Assembly: GCA_028641055.1 (NCBI GenBank)
Contig: CM054063.1
Coordinates: forward strand, 181,604,756 to 181,668,755
From: Alopecurus myosuroides
Lineage: Eukaryota; Streptophyta; Magnoliopsida; Poales; Poaceae
Reading direction: 5' to 3'
DNA: 64,000 bases
The position numbers were made by a program, and so were the translations under genes. Shown here in pieces: positions 32,521 to 44,403 of the stretch (position 1 is its first letter; each line of letters begins with the position of its first letter). The notes below the pieces were generated by a model that was not told the DNA's origin, did not search any database, and saw nothing but the letters and a program-made list of their open reading frames with translations.

Positions 32521-33036
32521 AAAAGTGGAGTTTGCTCTCGACGTATTGGTTTGGTCCGTCGCAGACTGGTTTTGCCCGACTTTTTTCATCTCCGGTCCAG
32601 TAGCCCACTAGGAGCCCAGTTGCCTTCGATGAAACTGGCTTGGTCACGTAGAACGTCGCGAATTTTCATCAGACCCACACATACTTGCATGTTTGACTGC
32701 TTTGACCGGCAACGACCGCGCTCTCTCGCGGTTGTTTCTAACGTTTTTTTGCACGGGCCCAGCTGTGAGTTCACCAGTTCACACCAGCATCACAAAGGTT
32801 ACCCGCCATCATCACAACAAGGAGATTTATAATAACTAGAATTAATACTAGTTCACACCAACATCACAAAGGTTACCCGCTATCATCACAACAGGCTCAC
32901 ATCTTTAACTAAATAGTTTCATGTCATCGATAAGGGTTCACATCACAACAGGTGCACCTCAGCATCTAAACAGGTGCACATCATAAACTAAATAGTTTCT
33001 CGTCGATACAGTTCACGTCACTTTTTTCCTACTGAT
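32521..33036. other. CACTA interior with a duplicated ~70 bp segment
   Basis: No gene. The block 'agttcacaccagcatcacaa' continuing through 'ggttacccgc(c/t)atcatcaca' occurs twice (about 32770-32822 and 32850-32893). Confidence 0.6.
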
Positions 33037-33240
33037 CCATCCATTCCAAAGGCATATCCAGAGGTTCCACGTCACTTTTCCTAGTCACCAATCCATTCCA
33101 AAGGCACATCCACAGGTTCCACGTCACTTTTCAGCGTCCTCAACCCATACGAAAGGCACATGCACAGATTCCACATCACTTCTCCCATTGATCCATCCAT
33201 TCCGAAGCCACAACCACATGTTCCCAAACCCTACAAAAAA
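33037..33240. repeat. 52 bp minisatellite, four units
   Basis: Units start near 33041, 33093, 33144 and 33197 with '(t)ccattccaaaggcacatcca' and continue 'ggttccacgtcactt'. Spacing is 51-53 bases. Confidence 0.8.
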
Positions 33241-33489
33241 AAGGCATCATACATGTTTAGCACATCATCAACTACAAGGTCAACCATCAGCACAGTCTGA
33301 TCATCGGCACATGCAACAAAACAAATAAAAGTGTAATAGTGAGCCTCATTGCCAACCATGGTACATAAAAATGACACGCAATAATTCTGATAGATTTACC
33401 TACTATAGTAAAATGAGGCACAACTGAACTTGTTCTGTATTCTATTTGCTATAGTAGCCAAACGGCTAGACAAATTGCTGCATATTAAT

Positions 33490-34420
33490 CATTGGCAGAG
33501 ACAGTTTAATCATTGGCACAAATGTTTAACAATGGAAAGCAAGAAAAGTAGCCTCATCAAATAAGCACAAAACAAAATTAATGAGATCATCAAACATTAC
33601 CAAGGAAGATGCATAACCAATGTGGTTGTACACAACACTAGGTAAATACTCGATGATCTCATCAAGATCGAGTGCACACTTTAATGATTGGCACATGTAT
33701 CAAGCATAGATGTTTAGCAATGGAAAAAAAGAAAAATAGCCTCATACTAATAAACACAAAACAAAATTAATGAGATCGTGGAACATTTTACCAAGGAAGA
33801 TGTAGTACCAATGTGGTTGTACACAACGCTAGGTAAAATGCTCGATGATCTCAACAAGATCGAGTGCACAGTTTAATCATTGGCACATGTTTCAAGCACA
33901 GATGTTTAGCAATGGAAAATAAGAAAAGTAGCCTCATACTAATCAACACAAAACAAAATTAATGAGATCATCGAACATTTTACCAAGGAAGATGCAGAAC
34001 CAATGTGGTTGTACACAACACTAGGTAAAATGCTCGATGATGTCATCAAGATCGAGTGCACAGTTTAATCATTGGCACATGTATCAAGCACAGATGTTTG
34101 GCAATGGAAATAAAGAAAAGTAGCCTCATACTAATAAGCACAAAACAAAATTAATGAGATCATTGAACATTTTACCAAGGAAGATGCAGAACCAATGTGG
34201 CTGTAGACAACACTAGGTAAATGCTCGATAATCTCATCAAGATCGAGTGCACACATTAATCATTGGCACATGTATCAACCATATATGTTTAGCAATGGAA
34301 AACAAGAAAAGTAGCCTCATACTAATAAGAACAAAACAAAATTAATGAGATCGTAGAACATTTAACTAGGAAGTTTCAGAACCAATGTGGTTGTACACAA
34401 CTCTTCGGAGATGCGCGACT
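33490..34420. repeat. 191 bp tandem repeat, about five units
   Basis: The word 'gcaatggaaa' and surroundings recur at about 33529, 33717, 33909, 34101 and 34292 (spacings about 188-192). Each unit carries 'cacaaaacaaaattaatgag', 'ccaatgtggttgtacacaac' and 'aagatcgagtgcaca'. On the minus strand the 'tgtgttgtgtacaaccacattgg' words also occur once in the last exon-like part of the neighbouring gene (about 34384-34402), so the array seems to have grown out of the 3' part of that gene. Confidence 0.88.
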
Positions 34421-34430
34421 TGGTCTTCAG

Positions 34431-34968
34431 TCATTTCCACCTCGTTTGCAAAACAACAGTGCTCGTCATAGTCTTGAGTCCCTTGGATTTTGGGACCTAT
34501 AATGCAAGAAATAAATTAATCCATGCTAACCTGTAGGTGCATAAGAGAGTAATAAAACATTTTGTTGGACCTGTCACCTCTACGATTTACCTTTCCTTCA
34601 TTGACGAGATCCTCCCGAGTTGGAATTCTACCAACTCCATTAACCAGAATGCCACGGGACTCCAGAAAGAGACGATACTCTGGATATATTTCAACTGGCG
34701 CCTCCATCCAGTTACGAGTTTCATAAGGAGACATGGTGCAGAAGCTACAGCCTCGACTAGAGTGCTACAGCCAAATATGAAAAGAAGAAAAATCAAACAA
34801 GTAGCTACGAAGGCGAAAGGAGATACTAATTTATATGTTAGTATTTACCTTGGTTATCTGAAGAACATGGGGCCTTGCGAGCTCCAAGGCCTTGTTCAGG
34901 TGGATCTCCATCTGGGTGGGGGAAGCGATCTTCGAGATATCTGTGACGGTAGCGTGAGCTAAATCCAT
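34431..34968 (-). CDS. small three-exon gene or gene fragment inside CACTA A, function unknown
   Basis: Exon 1 34968-34849 (40 codons) starts MDLAHATVTDISKIASPTQM and ends AAG|GTAAAT. Exon 2 34764-34591 (58 codons) follows a CTGTAG acceptor and carries NWMEAPVEIYPEYRLFLESR and GILVNGVGRIPTREDLVNEG, ending AAG|GTAAAT. Both junctions are phase 0. A third exon begins after CATTATAG at 34496. In phase 0 it ends after 21 codons (34431), while a different frame of the same exon reads VEMTEDQVAHLRRVVYNHIG, which looks more protein-like, so a small frame error or different acceptor is possible. I recognise no domain. The location between a CACTA end and a tandem array suggests a transposon-carried gene. 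Confidence 0.45.
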
Positions 34969-35377
34969 GGCTGGTGGTGACCTAAAACACGTCAACGACG
35001 GTGGTCGCCGGCATCTAACCTACATCTGTCCGCATCTAAACTAGATCCGCCACCATCTAACCTAGATCAAATCGTTTGGTTGAGGATGGGGAAGGGAGGC
35101 AACCAGCACTTACCGGTCATTGGTTGAGGACGTCAGAGAGGACAGGAAAGCTAGGGAGGGCGCCGCCGTGATAGCCGCCGCCCAGTGGGCGAACTGGAGG
35201 CACTGGGTTTTTTTGGAAGGGGGGCAGAGTGATCCCTTTCAGTGGGGAAGTAGCCGAGAGTGGGCGAGGGAGCGCGGCAACCTGTCACGCTGACGAGTAG
35301 GACCCCGTGTGAAGTTGTTTCGGTGAAGATTTAGCGCGCGCACGGCTATGACGCTGACGAGTGGGACCCCGTGTGTG
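34969..35377 (-). other. promoter/leader of the small gene and flank of copia element 2
   Basis: GC-rich on the gene side. Near 35289-35377 the segment 'acgctgacgagt(a/g)ggacc' followed by 'ccgtgtg' occurs twice, about 60 bases apart, the second copy abutting the copia insertion. No further gene seen. Confidence 0.4.
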
Positions 35378-36677
35378 TGAAGGAAAACGGGGTAGGCTAC
35401 ACTAGCGCAAATCAAAATTTCTACCGCATCAACCAAGATCTGTTGCAAGATATAGATCACGAAATTACCACTAGACGCGATGTGCCGATCTCGGTGAAGC
35501 GGGTCGGGGCAGGGTAGTCGTACGAATCCTCCGGATCCCATCGCACCCAAGAACAGCTCCTCTTGGCGGCTCGTCCAAGTGCTACAGATGCAGCGCCTCT
35601 ATCGGTATCCACACGTGCGGCGTGGAAGCACCGCTCGCCGGACTGCTAGGTCCGCACGGGCTGCAGGGGCGTGGAGATACGGTGGCTGCGGTGGAATGTG
35701 GTGCGGAATTATCAACCCTAAAACACACATCCTCCTCTCCTTTATATAGACGTCCCCATAATGGGCTGCCACTAAAACATCCCACTCTAGAGTACATTTC
35801 CAGCCAATTTCGGATCCAATCCGAATTCTGCTTCTTCTGCCTTAAGTGTGCGACCCTATAGGTTCACGCACGTTTAGACATGACACGAGTACACATACTC
35901 AGCCAATAGTTGGTAGCGTCTTCTAGCAAAACGTGCCAAATCCCAAACGTGCATAAAATCACATCGGACGAACCATCACATGTTTATGCTATTCCTTTTA
36001 CCTCATGATATTTGATCATGCTCTTAGCTGATCACTCTTTCTCGATCTTGTGAATCGGAATCCCTTTCTAGGTTAACTATTAACTTTATTCAGCATGGCC
36101 ATGCATTTCTGGATCCGATTACTCGAGGGGCCCAGAGAAATATCTCTCTCTAGTGAAGAGAGGGGCAAATCCCATCTTTACTGACCATGCCTTGCAGCAT
36201 GCTTCAAGACAAACCCGAAATCTACCTTTATAACTACCCTGTCACGGTGTAGCGTTTGATAGCCCCAAAGTAGGTCGATTCACATCTCAAGAACAAACGA
36301 CAATCTCAGGTCTAAGGACAAAGCAAGCACAACGTGTAGAGAGAGAACTATTAGAATTGTTGTAATGTCTCAAGCTGGGTCAGTCCAACACCATGTTCGT
36401 AACATGAGTTCACATTATTAGTTTGACATCACCATGTCTATGACTTGCGAAACATAGCCATCAACCAATACATGTGCTAGTCTAATGTTCATGTGTGTCC
36501 TCACATGAGCTTCGACTAGGGACATATTTAGAATAACCATGTGAGTAAAGAGTTTCACAAACAAGTCACGTACTTGCCAATCAATACAAAGATATTATTC
36601 AAGGCACATTATTACAAATCATGGATACATAGATATATCATCATCTCAATGATTGCCTCTCGGGCATATCTCCAACA
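35378..36677 (-). repeat. 3' LTR of the Angela/BARE-like element
   Basis: 1300 bp. Minus strand from TGTTGGAGATATGCCCGAGA to CCCGTTTTCCTTCA. Most of its length matches 42111-43415, with scattered substitutions and short indels. The segment 'cctttatatagacgtcccc' (35741-35759; minus strand TATATAAAGG) is the likely TATA box. Confidence 0.92.
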
Positions 36678-36692
36678 GTCTCCCACTTGCAC
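36678..36692 (-). promoter_or_regulatory. polypurine tract of the Angela/BARE-like element
   Basis: Minus strand AAGTGGGAGAC directly before the 3' LTR TG. Confidence 0.85.
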
Positions 36693-36697
36693 TAGAG

Positions 36698-39600
36698 TCA
36701 ATCTAGAAGATATCTAATACCCATAGCTCTTGTGTGCGCCTCATGCTTAGGCTTGGGGACAGGTTTTGTCAAAGGATCAGCAACATTCAGATCCATATGT
36801 ATTTTGCATAATCTTACATCTCCTCGTTCAATGAACTGTCGAATGAGATGATAACGCCGCATAAAGTGTTTGGTTTTCTGGTGAATCCTTGGCTCCTTGG
36901 CTATCGCAATGGTCCCATTATTGTCACAGTAGAGATCCAATGGATTGGACGCACTAGGGACAACACCTAGATCAGAAATGAACTGCTTCATCCAAACACT
37001 TTCCATGCCAGCTTCAGCTGCCGCGATGTACTCGGCCTCCATTGTAGAATGAGCAACCGTGTCCTGCTTGGAACCCTTCCAGCTAACCGCTCCACCGTTC
37101 AACGTGAACACATAGCCCGATTGTGATTTGGAATCATCCATATCAGTTTGGAAACTAGCATCGGTGTAACCATTTACAACGAGCTCCTCCTCACCTCCGT
37201 AAACTAGGAACATATCCTTAGTTCTTCTCAAGTACTTAAGGATATTCTTTACCGCTGTCCAGTGACTCTCACCAGGATCAGCTTGGTACCTACTCGTAGC
37301 ACTTAGAGCATATGAGACATCTGGGCGAGTACATATCATTGCATACATGATAGACCCAATTGCCGAAGCATATGGAATCCTACTCATGCGCTCTCGCTCA
37401 TCAGTTGTCGAAGGACACTGATTCTTGCTAAGATTTATGCCGTGCGACATGGGCAAGAACCCTTTCTTTGCCTCTTCCATGCTGAATCGTTTCAGCACTT
37501 TGTCCATGTAAGTACTTTGGCTTAATCCTATTAGCCTCTTTGATCTATCTCTATAGATCTTAATAGCCAAAATGTATGCCGCTTCCCCTAAGTCCTTCAT
37601 AGAAAAACTATTTTTCAATGAGGTCTTAACGGACTCGAGCATAGGAATGTCATTTCCAATCAGTAGTATGTCATCCACATATAAGATTAGAAATACGAGT
37701 GAGCTCCCACTTTCTTTCTTGTAAACACAAGACTCTGATTCGTTTTTGATAAAGCCAAAACCTTTGACTACCTCATTAAACCGAATGTTCCAACTCCGAG
37801 ATGCTTGCTTCAACCCATAAATGGATTTCTGAAGCTTGCATACCTTTCCAGCATTTTTAGGATCGACAAAACCCTCGGGCTGCATCATATACATGTCCTC
37901 GGTTAGGTTTCCATTTAGGAAAGCTGTTTTGACGTCCATTTGTCATATCTCATAGTCGAAATATGCATCAATAGCTAGAATTATTCGAATAGATTTAAGC
38001 ATCACTACGGGGGAGAAGGTCTCGTCGTAGTGAATTCCTTGAACTTGCCGAAAACCTTTTGCGACAAGTCGAGCTTTATGGACATGAACATTTCCGTCCA
38101 TATCAATCTTTCTCTTATAGATCCATTTGCACTCTATGGTCTTATGACCATCAGGCAAATCAACCAAGTTTCAAACTTGATTGTCATGCATGGAATCTAT
38201 TTTGGATCTCATGGCACTTTGCCATTTCTCAGAGTCTGGGTCCATCATTGCCTCCATATAGGTCGTAGGCTCATCATTGTCTAACAATAATATTTCCCGC
38301 GTATCATTGTCTAACAATAATATCTCTCGCGAGTTACGGAGCCTTTCCGACCTTCGTGGTGGTGGTGCTTCTCTTGCCACGGGTTCTTCAACTCGTTCTG
38401 CCATTACAACATCACTCATTGATTCCTCCCCGGTAGGTTCATCTTGAACTTCATCAAGGTGCACCATTCTTCCACTTGTCTCCTTTGTGAGAAACTCTTT
38501 ATCTAAGAAAACACCATTCCGAGCGACAAACACTTTGCCCTCTTCTCGGTTGTAGAAGTAATACCCAGTTGTTTCCTTTGGATATCCCACGAAAATGCAT
38601 TTATCCGACTTCGGTGTGAGCTTGTCCGACTGAAGTCGCTTGACAAACACGTCACAACCCCAAATCTTTAGAAAAGACAAGTTGGGACTCTTCCCATTCC
38701 ACATCTCATATGGCGTCTTAGCTACGGATTTAGATTGTACCCTATTAAGTGTGAGTGTTGTTGTTTCTAGAGCAAAACCCGAAAATGACAATGGAAGATC
38801 TGACTGGCTCATCATTGACCAAACCATGTCCAACAAGGTTCGATTACGCCGTTCGGAGACCCTGTTTCTTTGAGGCGTTCCAGGCGGCGTAAGTTGAGGA
38901 ACAATTCCACAACTCTTAAAATGATCGCTAAATTCGTGACTCAAATATTCTCCTCCACGATCGGATCGTAGAGCTTTAATTTTCTTGCCACGTTGATTCT
39001 CTACTTCATTCTGAAACTCTTTGAACTTTTCAAAAGTTTCAAACTTATGCTTCATTAGGTAGACATAACCGTATCTACTAAAATCATCAATGAAAGTTAT
39101 GAAGTAGTGAAAACCACCTCTTGATGTCGTGCTCATTGGTCCGCATACATCAGTATGCACGAGTTCCAATAAGTCCGCCGCCCTCTCAGGAGAACCGTTG
39201 AAAGGCGACTTGGTCATCTTTCCAAGTAAACAAGCTTCGCATGTCTCGTATGATTCAAAATCAAACGAAGTTAGAAGACCATCATTATGGAGTTTCTTCA
39301 TACGATTTTCACTTATATGACCCAACCGACAATGCCAAAAATAAGTGGGATTCAAATCATTAGGCCGTAGCCTTTTAGCACTTACGTTATAAACATGCGC
39401 ATCATCATGAGCATCAGCAGGATTTATAATAAAAAGCCCATTCACAATGGAGGCAAAAGCCACAAACATATCATTCTTGGAGATTAAACAACCATTGTCT
39501 TTACTCGCAAATGAATAACCATCTCTCATCAAACATGAAGGAGAAATAATGTTTCGGTTAAAACTAGGAACGTAATAACAATTATTCAATTCCATAATAA

Positions 39601-40669
39601 ATCCTGAGGGAAGGTGCAGTTGGTAGACGCCAACGGACAACGCAGCAACCCTTGCATTATTTCCGACGCGAAGATCAACTTCTCCTTGTCTCACGCTTCT
39701 ACTCCTTACTAGGACCTGCATCGATTTGCAAATGTGAGCAACCGATCCTGTATCAAATACCCAAGAGTCAATAATAGAGTCAGCGAGAAAAATGTCTATA
39801 ACATTAATTACAAGCGTACCTGAGCTAGAAGTCTTACTTCCACCCTTCTTCACTGAACCAAGATACTTGCTGCAATTTCTCTTCAAGTGTCCAGTGTTAT
39901 GACAGTCAAAGCACTATGTGTCAGGTTTAGGTCCATCCTTAGGCTTAGGTTGTGGCTTGTAGATCAAATCTATAGCCTTCCCTTTTCCCTTAGACTTATG
40001 CCGCTTCTTGAAGCTAGGCATGTTCTGCACAGCCAACATTTGTCCATGCCCTGCACTCTTCTTAATGTCATTCTCTGCCGTCTTGAGCATGCCACAAAGT
40101 TCATTAAGGTCCTTCTCCGCCGCATGCATATGGTAGTTCGAAATGAAGTTCCCATAGCTAGATGGAAGCAAAGCCAGAATGAAATATGTGGCCAACTTAG
40201 GGTCCAATGGAAAACCAAGTTTGTCCAAAGTCTGCACATAACCAAGCATCTTGATCACGTGCGGCCCTACTGCTTCGCCCTCAGCTAGCTTGCATTCACC
40301 AAAAGCCTTAGCGACATTGAACCTTTCAGTCCTGGCTTGAGTCTGGAACATATCCTTCAGCGCAATGATCATATCATACGCTTCGTGACCATCAAATTGC
40401 TTTTGAAGGTCGGGTTCCATGCATGCAAGCATAAGGCAGCTAACCTCAAGAGACTCATCACATGATCTCTTAAAGGCAGTTCTAACGGCAGCAGTGTCAG
40501 TATCAAGAGGCGCATCTGGGATTGGGGTATCTAGAACACTTTCCTTTCTCTCAGCCCTGAGAACGATTCTCAGGTTTCGGATCCAATCCGAATAGTTTGT
40601 TCCATTTAACTTTTCCTTTTCAAGGACAGATTGCAACGCAAAAGGGGTGGGTTGGTTGTTACGTGCCAT
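36698..40669 (-). pseudogene. Gag-Pol polyprotein of the Angela/BARE-like element, three nonsense codons
   Basis: The start is ATG 40669 (MARNNQPTPFALQSVLEKEK). All segments are in one frame and are interrupted only by TAG at 39914-39916 and TGA at 38171-38173 and 37943-37945. The TAG lies just before the zinc knuckle CFDCHNTGHLKRNC. The two TGAs replace conserved Trp residues (NQV*NLVDLP and [14 protein letters not shown]), which is what C-to-T change on the opposite strand would give. Protease (FDTGSVAHIC), integrase ([29 protein letters not shown]), RT ([21 protein letters not shown]) and RNase H (GYTDASF, HSTMEAEYIAA) are otherwise complete. The integrase has SFSGFALE where relatives usually have Trp. 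A 30 bp duplication repeats REILLLDND near 38280-38335. Confidence 0.9.
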
Positions 40670-42095
40670 TGATCTACAACAGAAAAACATGCAAAATACT
40701 AAGACAAAAATCCATGATAGAGTAAAAGACATTAAACAATTTAACGTGGTCTACTCCCACTAAAACCAACATCCCTCTATTGGTACTTAGAGATTCAAGA
40801 TCCGCAACGAACAAGTCTACTAGTGATGTTTGCATCACGGCTAAAAGACAAGGTAGATCGGTAAGCAACACTTGCTAATCATATCACATATGACTCTTGT
40901 TGTTGGGTGACATCTCCATGTGAAAAACACCAACCTTTATGACCCAAGGCGCTTAACCGTTAAGATTACCTTGATGATTTAACCAACCCTTTATGCGTGT
41001 AAGCATCAGCAGATGGCACCCTGCTGCAACAGTCGTACCACCTGACCGATACATACCCACCTAGTCAACGAAAACTGATGGCGCCCTGCTGCAACAGACC
41101 CACCATCAATCGTAGAAGACATGGGATGGTGCAAGTTTTAGTTGGGGGCATGGAACTTAACATTTGCGAGGGATCATTCTACTTCTATGAATCTAACATG
41201 CATATGAGTAAAACAATAGGCATAACGATCACATAGTTGTGACACAGTATGGCCCGTTTCACATGGTGATCTCCATCTCCATGGAACCTGTCCACCATGA
41301 TGATCTCCATCTCCATGGTCCATATGCGCCATCCCTCCGGGTGATGAGTCCTCCAACAAACTTCTATAAGCTATCACTACTAACAGCTAGAAAAGAAGAT
41401 TACATGGATAGAGGGAATCATCACAAGTCGGCACGTAGGCCGTTAATACAATAAGTGACAACACAATATGGCTCCAGCCGTGTTGACATACTCACGACAC
41501 GCAGGTCATGAAAATATTACACACATGCATCACATACACATAGGGCCATACCGGTCACAAAATCTGCAAAAACGAGTTAGACGTTCTAACGCCGAAACTT
41601 GCAGGGCCTAAAAGACTGTCTTAGAAGTAGAATTAGCCAAAATCTTAAAATCGATCGGATCTCAATAAACTGGCGGAAGAGTTCGGAAACAAAATTTTGT
41701 TACGCAACTTTTTCCTGTTGAAAGTTTTTCGATCCGAGGTAGTATGCAAAAGTTACGGCCATTTTGAATGAGACTGTCCATTTCTGCGAATTCCCCGAAA
41801 CCGGCGGCAGATCCAATCTGTCATCCCGCGCATCTCATGCACATCGTATATGATCTAGACTCCAATTCGACCAATCATATTGATCTTCGCGTGCTGCAAT
41901 TGGATTTACATGTCACAGTCTACCCCGATGGCGAAAACCGACCGGTAGGGGTATGTCGTTCCACGACCTCTCGCATCACGATCACGGAATCCAAATCACA
42001 GATCGAAACATCTACTCCATACAATCGATCACATCGATCATACCCCATCTACATATCACATATGCAAACGATCCGAATCTATAACTACGCAGCAT
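40670..42095 (-). other. 5' leader of the Angela/BARE-like element
   Basis: A noncoding leader of about 1.4 kb between the primer site and gag. It contains two copies of 'gcgccctgctgcaacag'-like sequence (41020 and 41080) and two of 'gatctccatctccatgg' (41265-41320), which have the look of conserved leader structure. The minus strand near 40680-40700 ('GTTTTTCTGTTGTAG') could be a splice acceptor just before the gag ATG; BARE-type elements are known to splice their leader. Confidence 0.55.
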
Positions 42096-42110
42096 CGGCT
42101 CTGATACAAC
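42096..42110 (-). promoter_or_regulatory. primer binding site (initiator Met tRNA type)
   Basis: Minus strand GTTGTATCAGAGCC directly after the 5' LTR; one change from the usual TGGTATCAGAGCC. It would prime minus-strand cDNA synthesis. Confidence 0.85.
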
Positions 42111-43415
42111 TAAAGGAAAACGGGGTAGGCTACACTAGCGCAAATCAAAATTTCTACCGCGTCAACCAAGATCTGCTGCAAGATATAGATCACGAAATTA
42201 CCACTAGACGCGTTGTCCCGATATCGGTGAAGCGGGTCGGGGCAGGGTAGTTGTACGAATCCTCCGTATCCCGTCGCTCCCACGAACAGCTCCTCTTGGC
42301 GGCTCGTCCAAGTGCTACAGATGCAGCACCTCTATCGGTATCCACACGTGCGGCGTGGAAGCACCACTCGCCGGACTGCTAGGTCCTTGCCGGCGGCAGG
42401 GGCGTGGAGAGACGGTGGCTGCGGTGGAATGTGATGCGGGGAATTAGCAACCCTAAAACACACAACCTCCTCTCCTTTATATAGACGTCCCCATAATGAG
42501 CTCCCACTAAAACAGCCCACTCTAGAGTCCATTTCCAGCCCATTTCGGATCCAATAATCCGAATTCTGCTTCTTCTGCCTTACGTGTGTGACCCTATAGG
42601 TTCACGCACGTTTAGACATGACACGAGTACACCTACTCGGCCAATAGTTGGTAGCGTCTTCTAGCAAAACGTGCCAACTCCCAAACGTGCATAAAATCAC
42701 ATCGGGCGAACCATCACATGTTTATGCTATTCCTTTTGCCTCACGATATTTGATCATGCTCTTAGCTGATCACTCTTTCTCTATCTTGTGAATCGGAATC
42801 CCTTTCTAGGTTAACTATTAACCTTATTCAGCATGGCCATGCATTTCTGGATCTGATTACTCGAGGGGCCCAGAGAAATATCTCTCTCTAGTGAAGAGAG
42901 GGGCAAATCCCATCTTGACTGACCATGCCTTGCAGCATGCTTCATGACAAACCCGAAATCTACCTTTATAACTACCCTATCATGGTGTAGCGTTTGATAG
43001 CCCCAAAGTAGGTCGATTCACATCTCAAGAACATACGACAATCTCAGGTCTAAGGACAAAGTAAGCACAACATGTAGAGAGAGAACTATTAACATTGTTG
43101 TAATGTCTCAAGCTGGGTCAGTCCAACACCATGTTCGTAACATGAGTTCACATTATTAGTTTGACATCACAATGTCTATGACTTGCGAAACATAGCCATC
43201 AAACAATACATGTGCTATTCTAATGTTCAGGTGTGTCCTTACATGAACTCCGACTAGGGACATATTTAGAATAACCATGTAAGTAAAGAGTTTCACAAAC
43301 AAGTCACATACTTGCCAATCAATACAAAGATATTATTCAAGGCACATTACTACAAATCATGGATACATAGATATATCATCATCTCAATGATTGCCTCTCG
43401 GGCATATCTCCAACA
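42111..43415 (-). repeat. 5' LTR of the Angela/BARE-like element
   Basis: 1305 bp, minus-strand start TGTTGGAGATATGCCCGAGA. The last base pair that should read CA is TA here (CCTTTA instead of CCTTCA in the other LTR), a single G-to-A type change that would damage the integrase recognition end. Confidence 0.9.
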
Positions 43416-43998
43416 ATGTGACTATTTCGTTTTTAGCGCACGCGCGGCTGTTAGCGGTTGTAATTTAGCCGCGCAGATGTTAGGTTTGGATGTGATTTTT
43501 TTAAAATTTAGGGTCTATGTGTTAATTAGGGTACAAAGGGATATAGCTGCCAATTGTGGCATGTTGTCCCATAAATTGAAGGCTTTTCAAATGAAAATCT
43601 TTGCTAATACAAAAAATGTTGCATTCTTACCATTAGTTCTTTATTTTCTACTAATTAAATGAAGAATTAAAAACCTTTGATCCCTCAGATCAACGAGTTT
43701 TCGACAAGGATTGGCTTATTGGGAATGATCGAGTACTAAATGGATGTGACACATCCACTTATTACTAAGTTATACCATATTTAGGCATCCTAAAAACATG
43801 ATCGGCTGAAACAACATAGTATAGCAGTACTACATATATAGTATTTAAATTCTTACACACACGAGGAATTCTTCCACAATACTAATAAATTTCTTACATA
43901 TACTACTTGTCCAAGCCAGAACATTAGATAGTAGCACAACTATTCAAATTAAGTTCATCAGGACACCAATGCAGCATTCGGCACAAGCGACAGCATTA
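43416..43998. other. flank of copia element 2, no gene recognised
   Basis: Contains a 'tttttagcgcacgcgcggctgttagcgg' style GC block similar in wording to the left flank (35325-35345), then AT-rich sequence with no motif I recognise. Confidence 0.35.
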
Positions 43999-44403
43999 CT
44001 AGCTCCTCCAAGGATTCCAGTCCTGGTGATTGGGGTTCAGATGAGGATGCGCGAGCCCTAAGCGGATATTGTGTGCGAGCAACTTCTTTATGAACAAACC
44101 GTAGGCAGCGTGCTTGGCCCTAACAGCGGGTCCGCGGTTTTCCGAGCCACGTCCAATGCCGCTGGCATGCTGGATCATGCTGACGATGCTCGTGTCAACG
44201 TTCCTGCAGCAGAAGGGGCAGAACAGCATGCCGACGCGACGACGGTACCTAATATTCCCATTCTGCAGCTTCCTAAGAACATGTCTGCTCTTAGCATCAC
44301 GGGACTCTTTGCCAGATAATACGCCGTCATCGAAATGCTTCAAATTAGAAATGAAACAAAAGCTAGCACCACACTCTAATTCTAGGTCATTTTTAAAATG
44401 CAC
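43999..44403 (-). pseudogene. XS-type zinc-finger (zf-XS) gene fragment
   Basis: The frame encodes LRKLQNGNIRYRRRVGMLFC, PFCCRNVDTSIVSMIQHASG and IGRGSENRGPAVRAKHAAYG. The C-P-F-C pair, the QHASGIGRGS core and the K-H-A pattern match the zinc-finger XS domain found next to XS domains in SGS3/FDM-type RNA silencing proteins. Only this domain is visible. It ends with a stop at 43999 after a His/Asn-rich tail. No XS domain follows. A probable acceptor precedes the exon near 44350. Stand-alone zf-XS fragments are common in grass genomes and are often transposon-carried. Confidence 0.6.

Larger units (their letters stand above)
32455..35377. mobile_element. CACTA transposon A, one terminus and adjoining DNA
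   Basis: CACTACCAAAGTCTGTGCGA (32455) interrupts the antisense-gene exon. The following bases 'gcgatccggaacgttttgat' match the terminus at 50393 (CACTACCAAATTCCGCGCGA, then tccggaatgtttcaatacc) apart from a few changes. Two insertions into unrelated coding exons that start with the same CACTA sequence mark a shared transposon end. The interior has tandem arrays and a small gene, as is usual for CACTA elements. The opposite terminus (ending TAGTG) was not found, so the right limit is only where copia element 2 begins. Confidence 0.5.
35378..43415 (-). mobile_element. Angela/BARE-like Ty1/copia element
   Basis: An 8038 bp minus-strand element with LTRs at 42111-43415 (5') and 35378-36677 (3'). 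The LTR starts TGTTGGAGATATGCCCGAGA, very close to the known start of Angela/BARE/WIS LTRs. The primer site GTTGTATCAGAGCC (initiator Met type) follows the 5' LTR, a GTGGGAGAC polypurine tract precedes the 3' LTR, and the Gag-Pol frame has copia order. The flanks gtgtg (35373-35377) and atgtg (43416-43420) form a 5 bp duplication with one mismatch. Three nonsense codons and greater LTR divergence than in the element at 23902-30342 make it the older copy. Confidence 0.92.
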
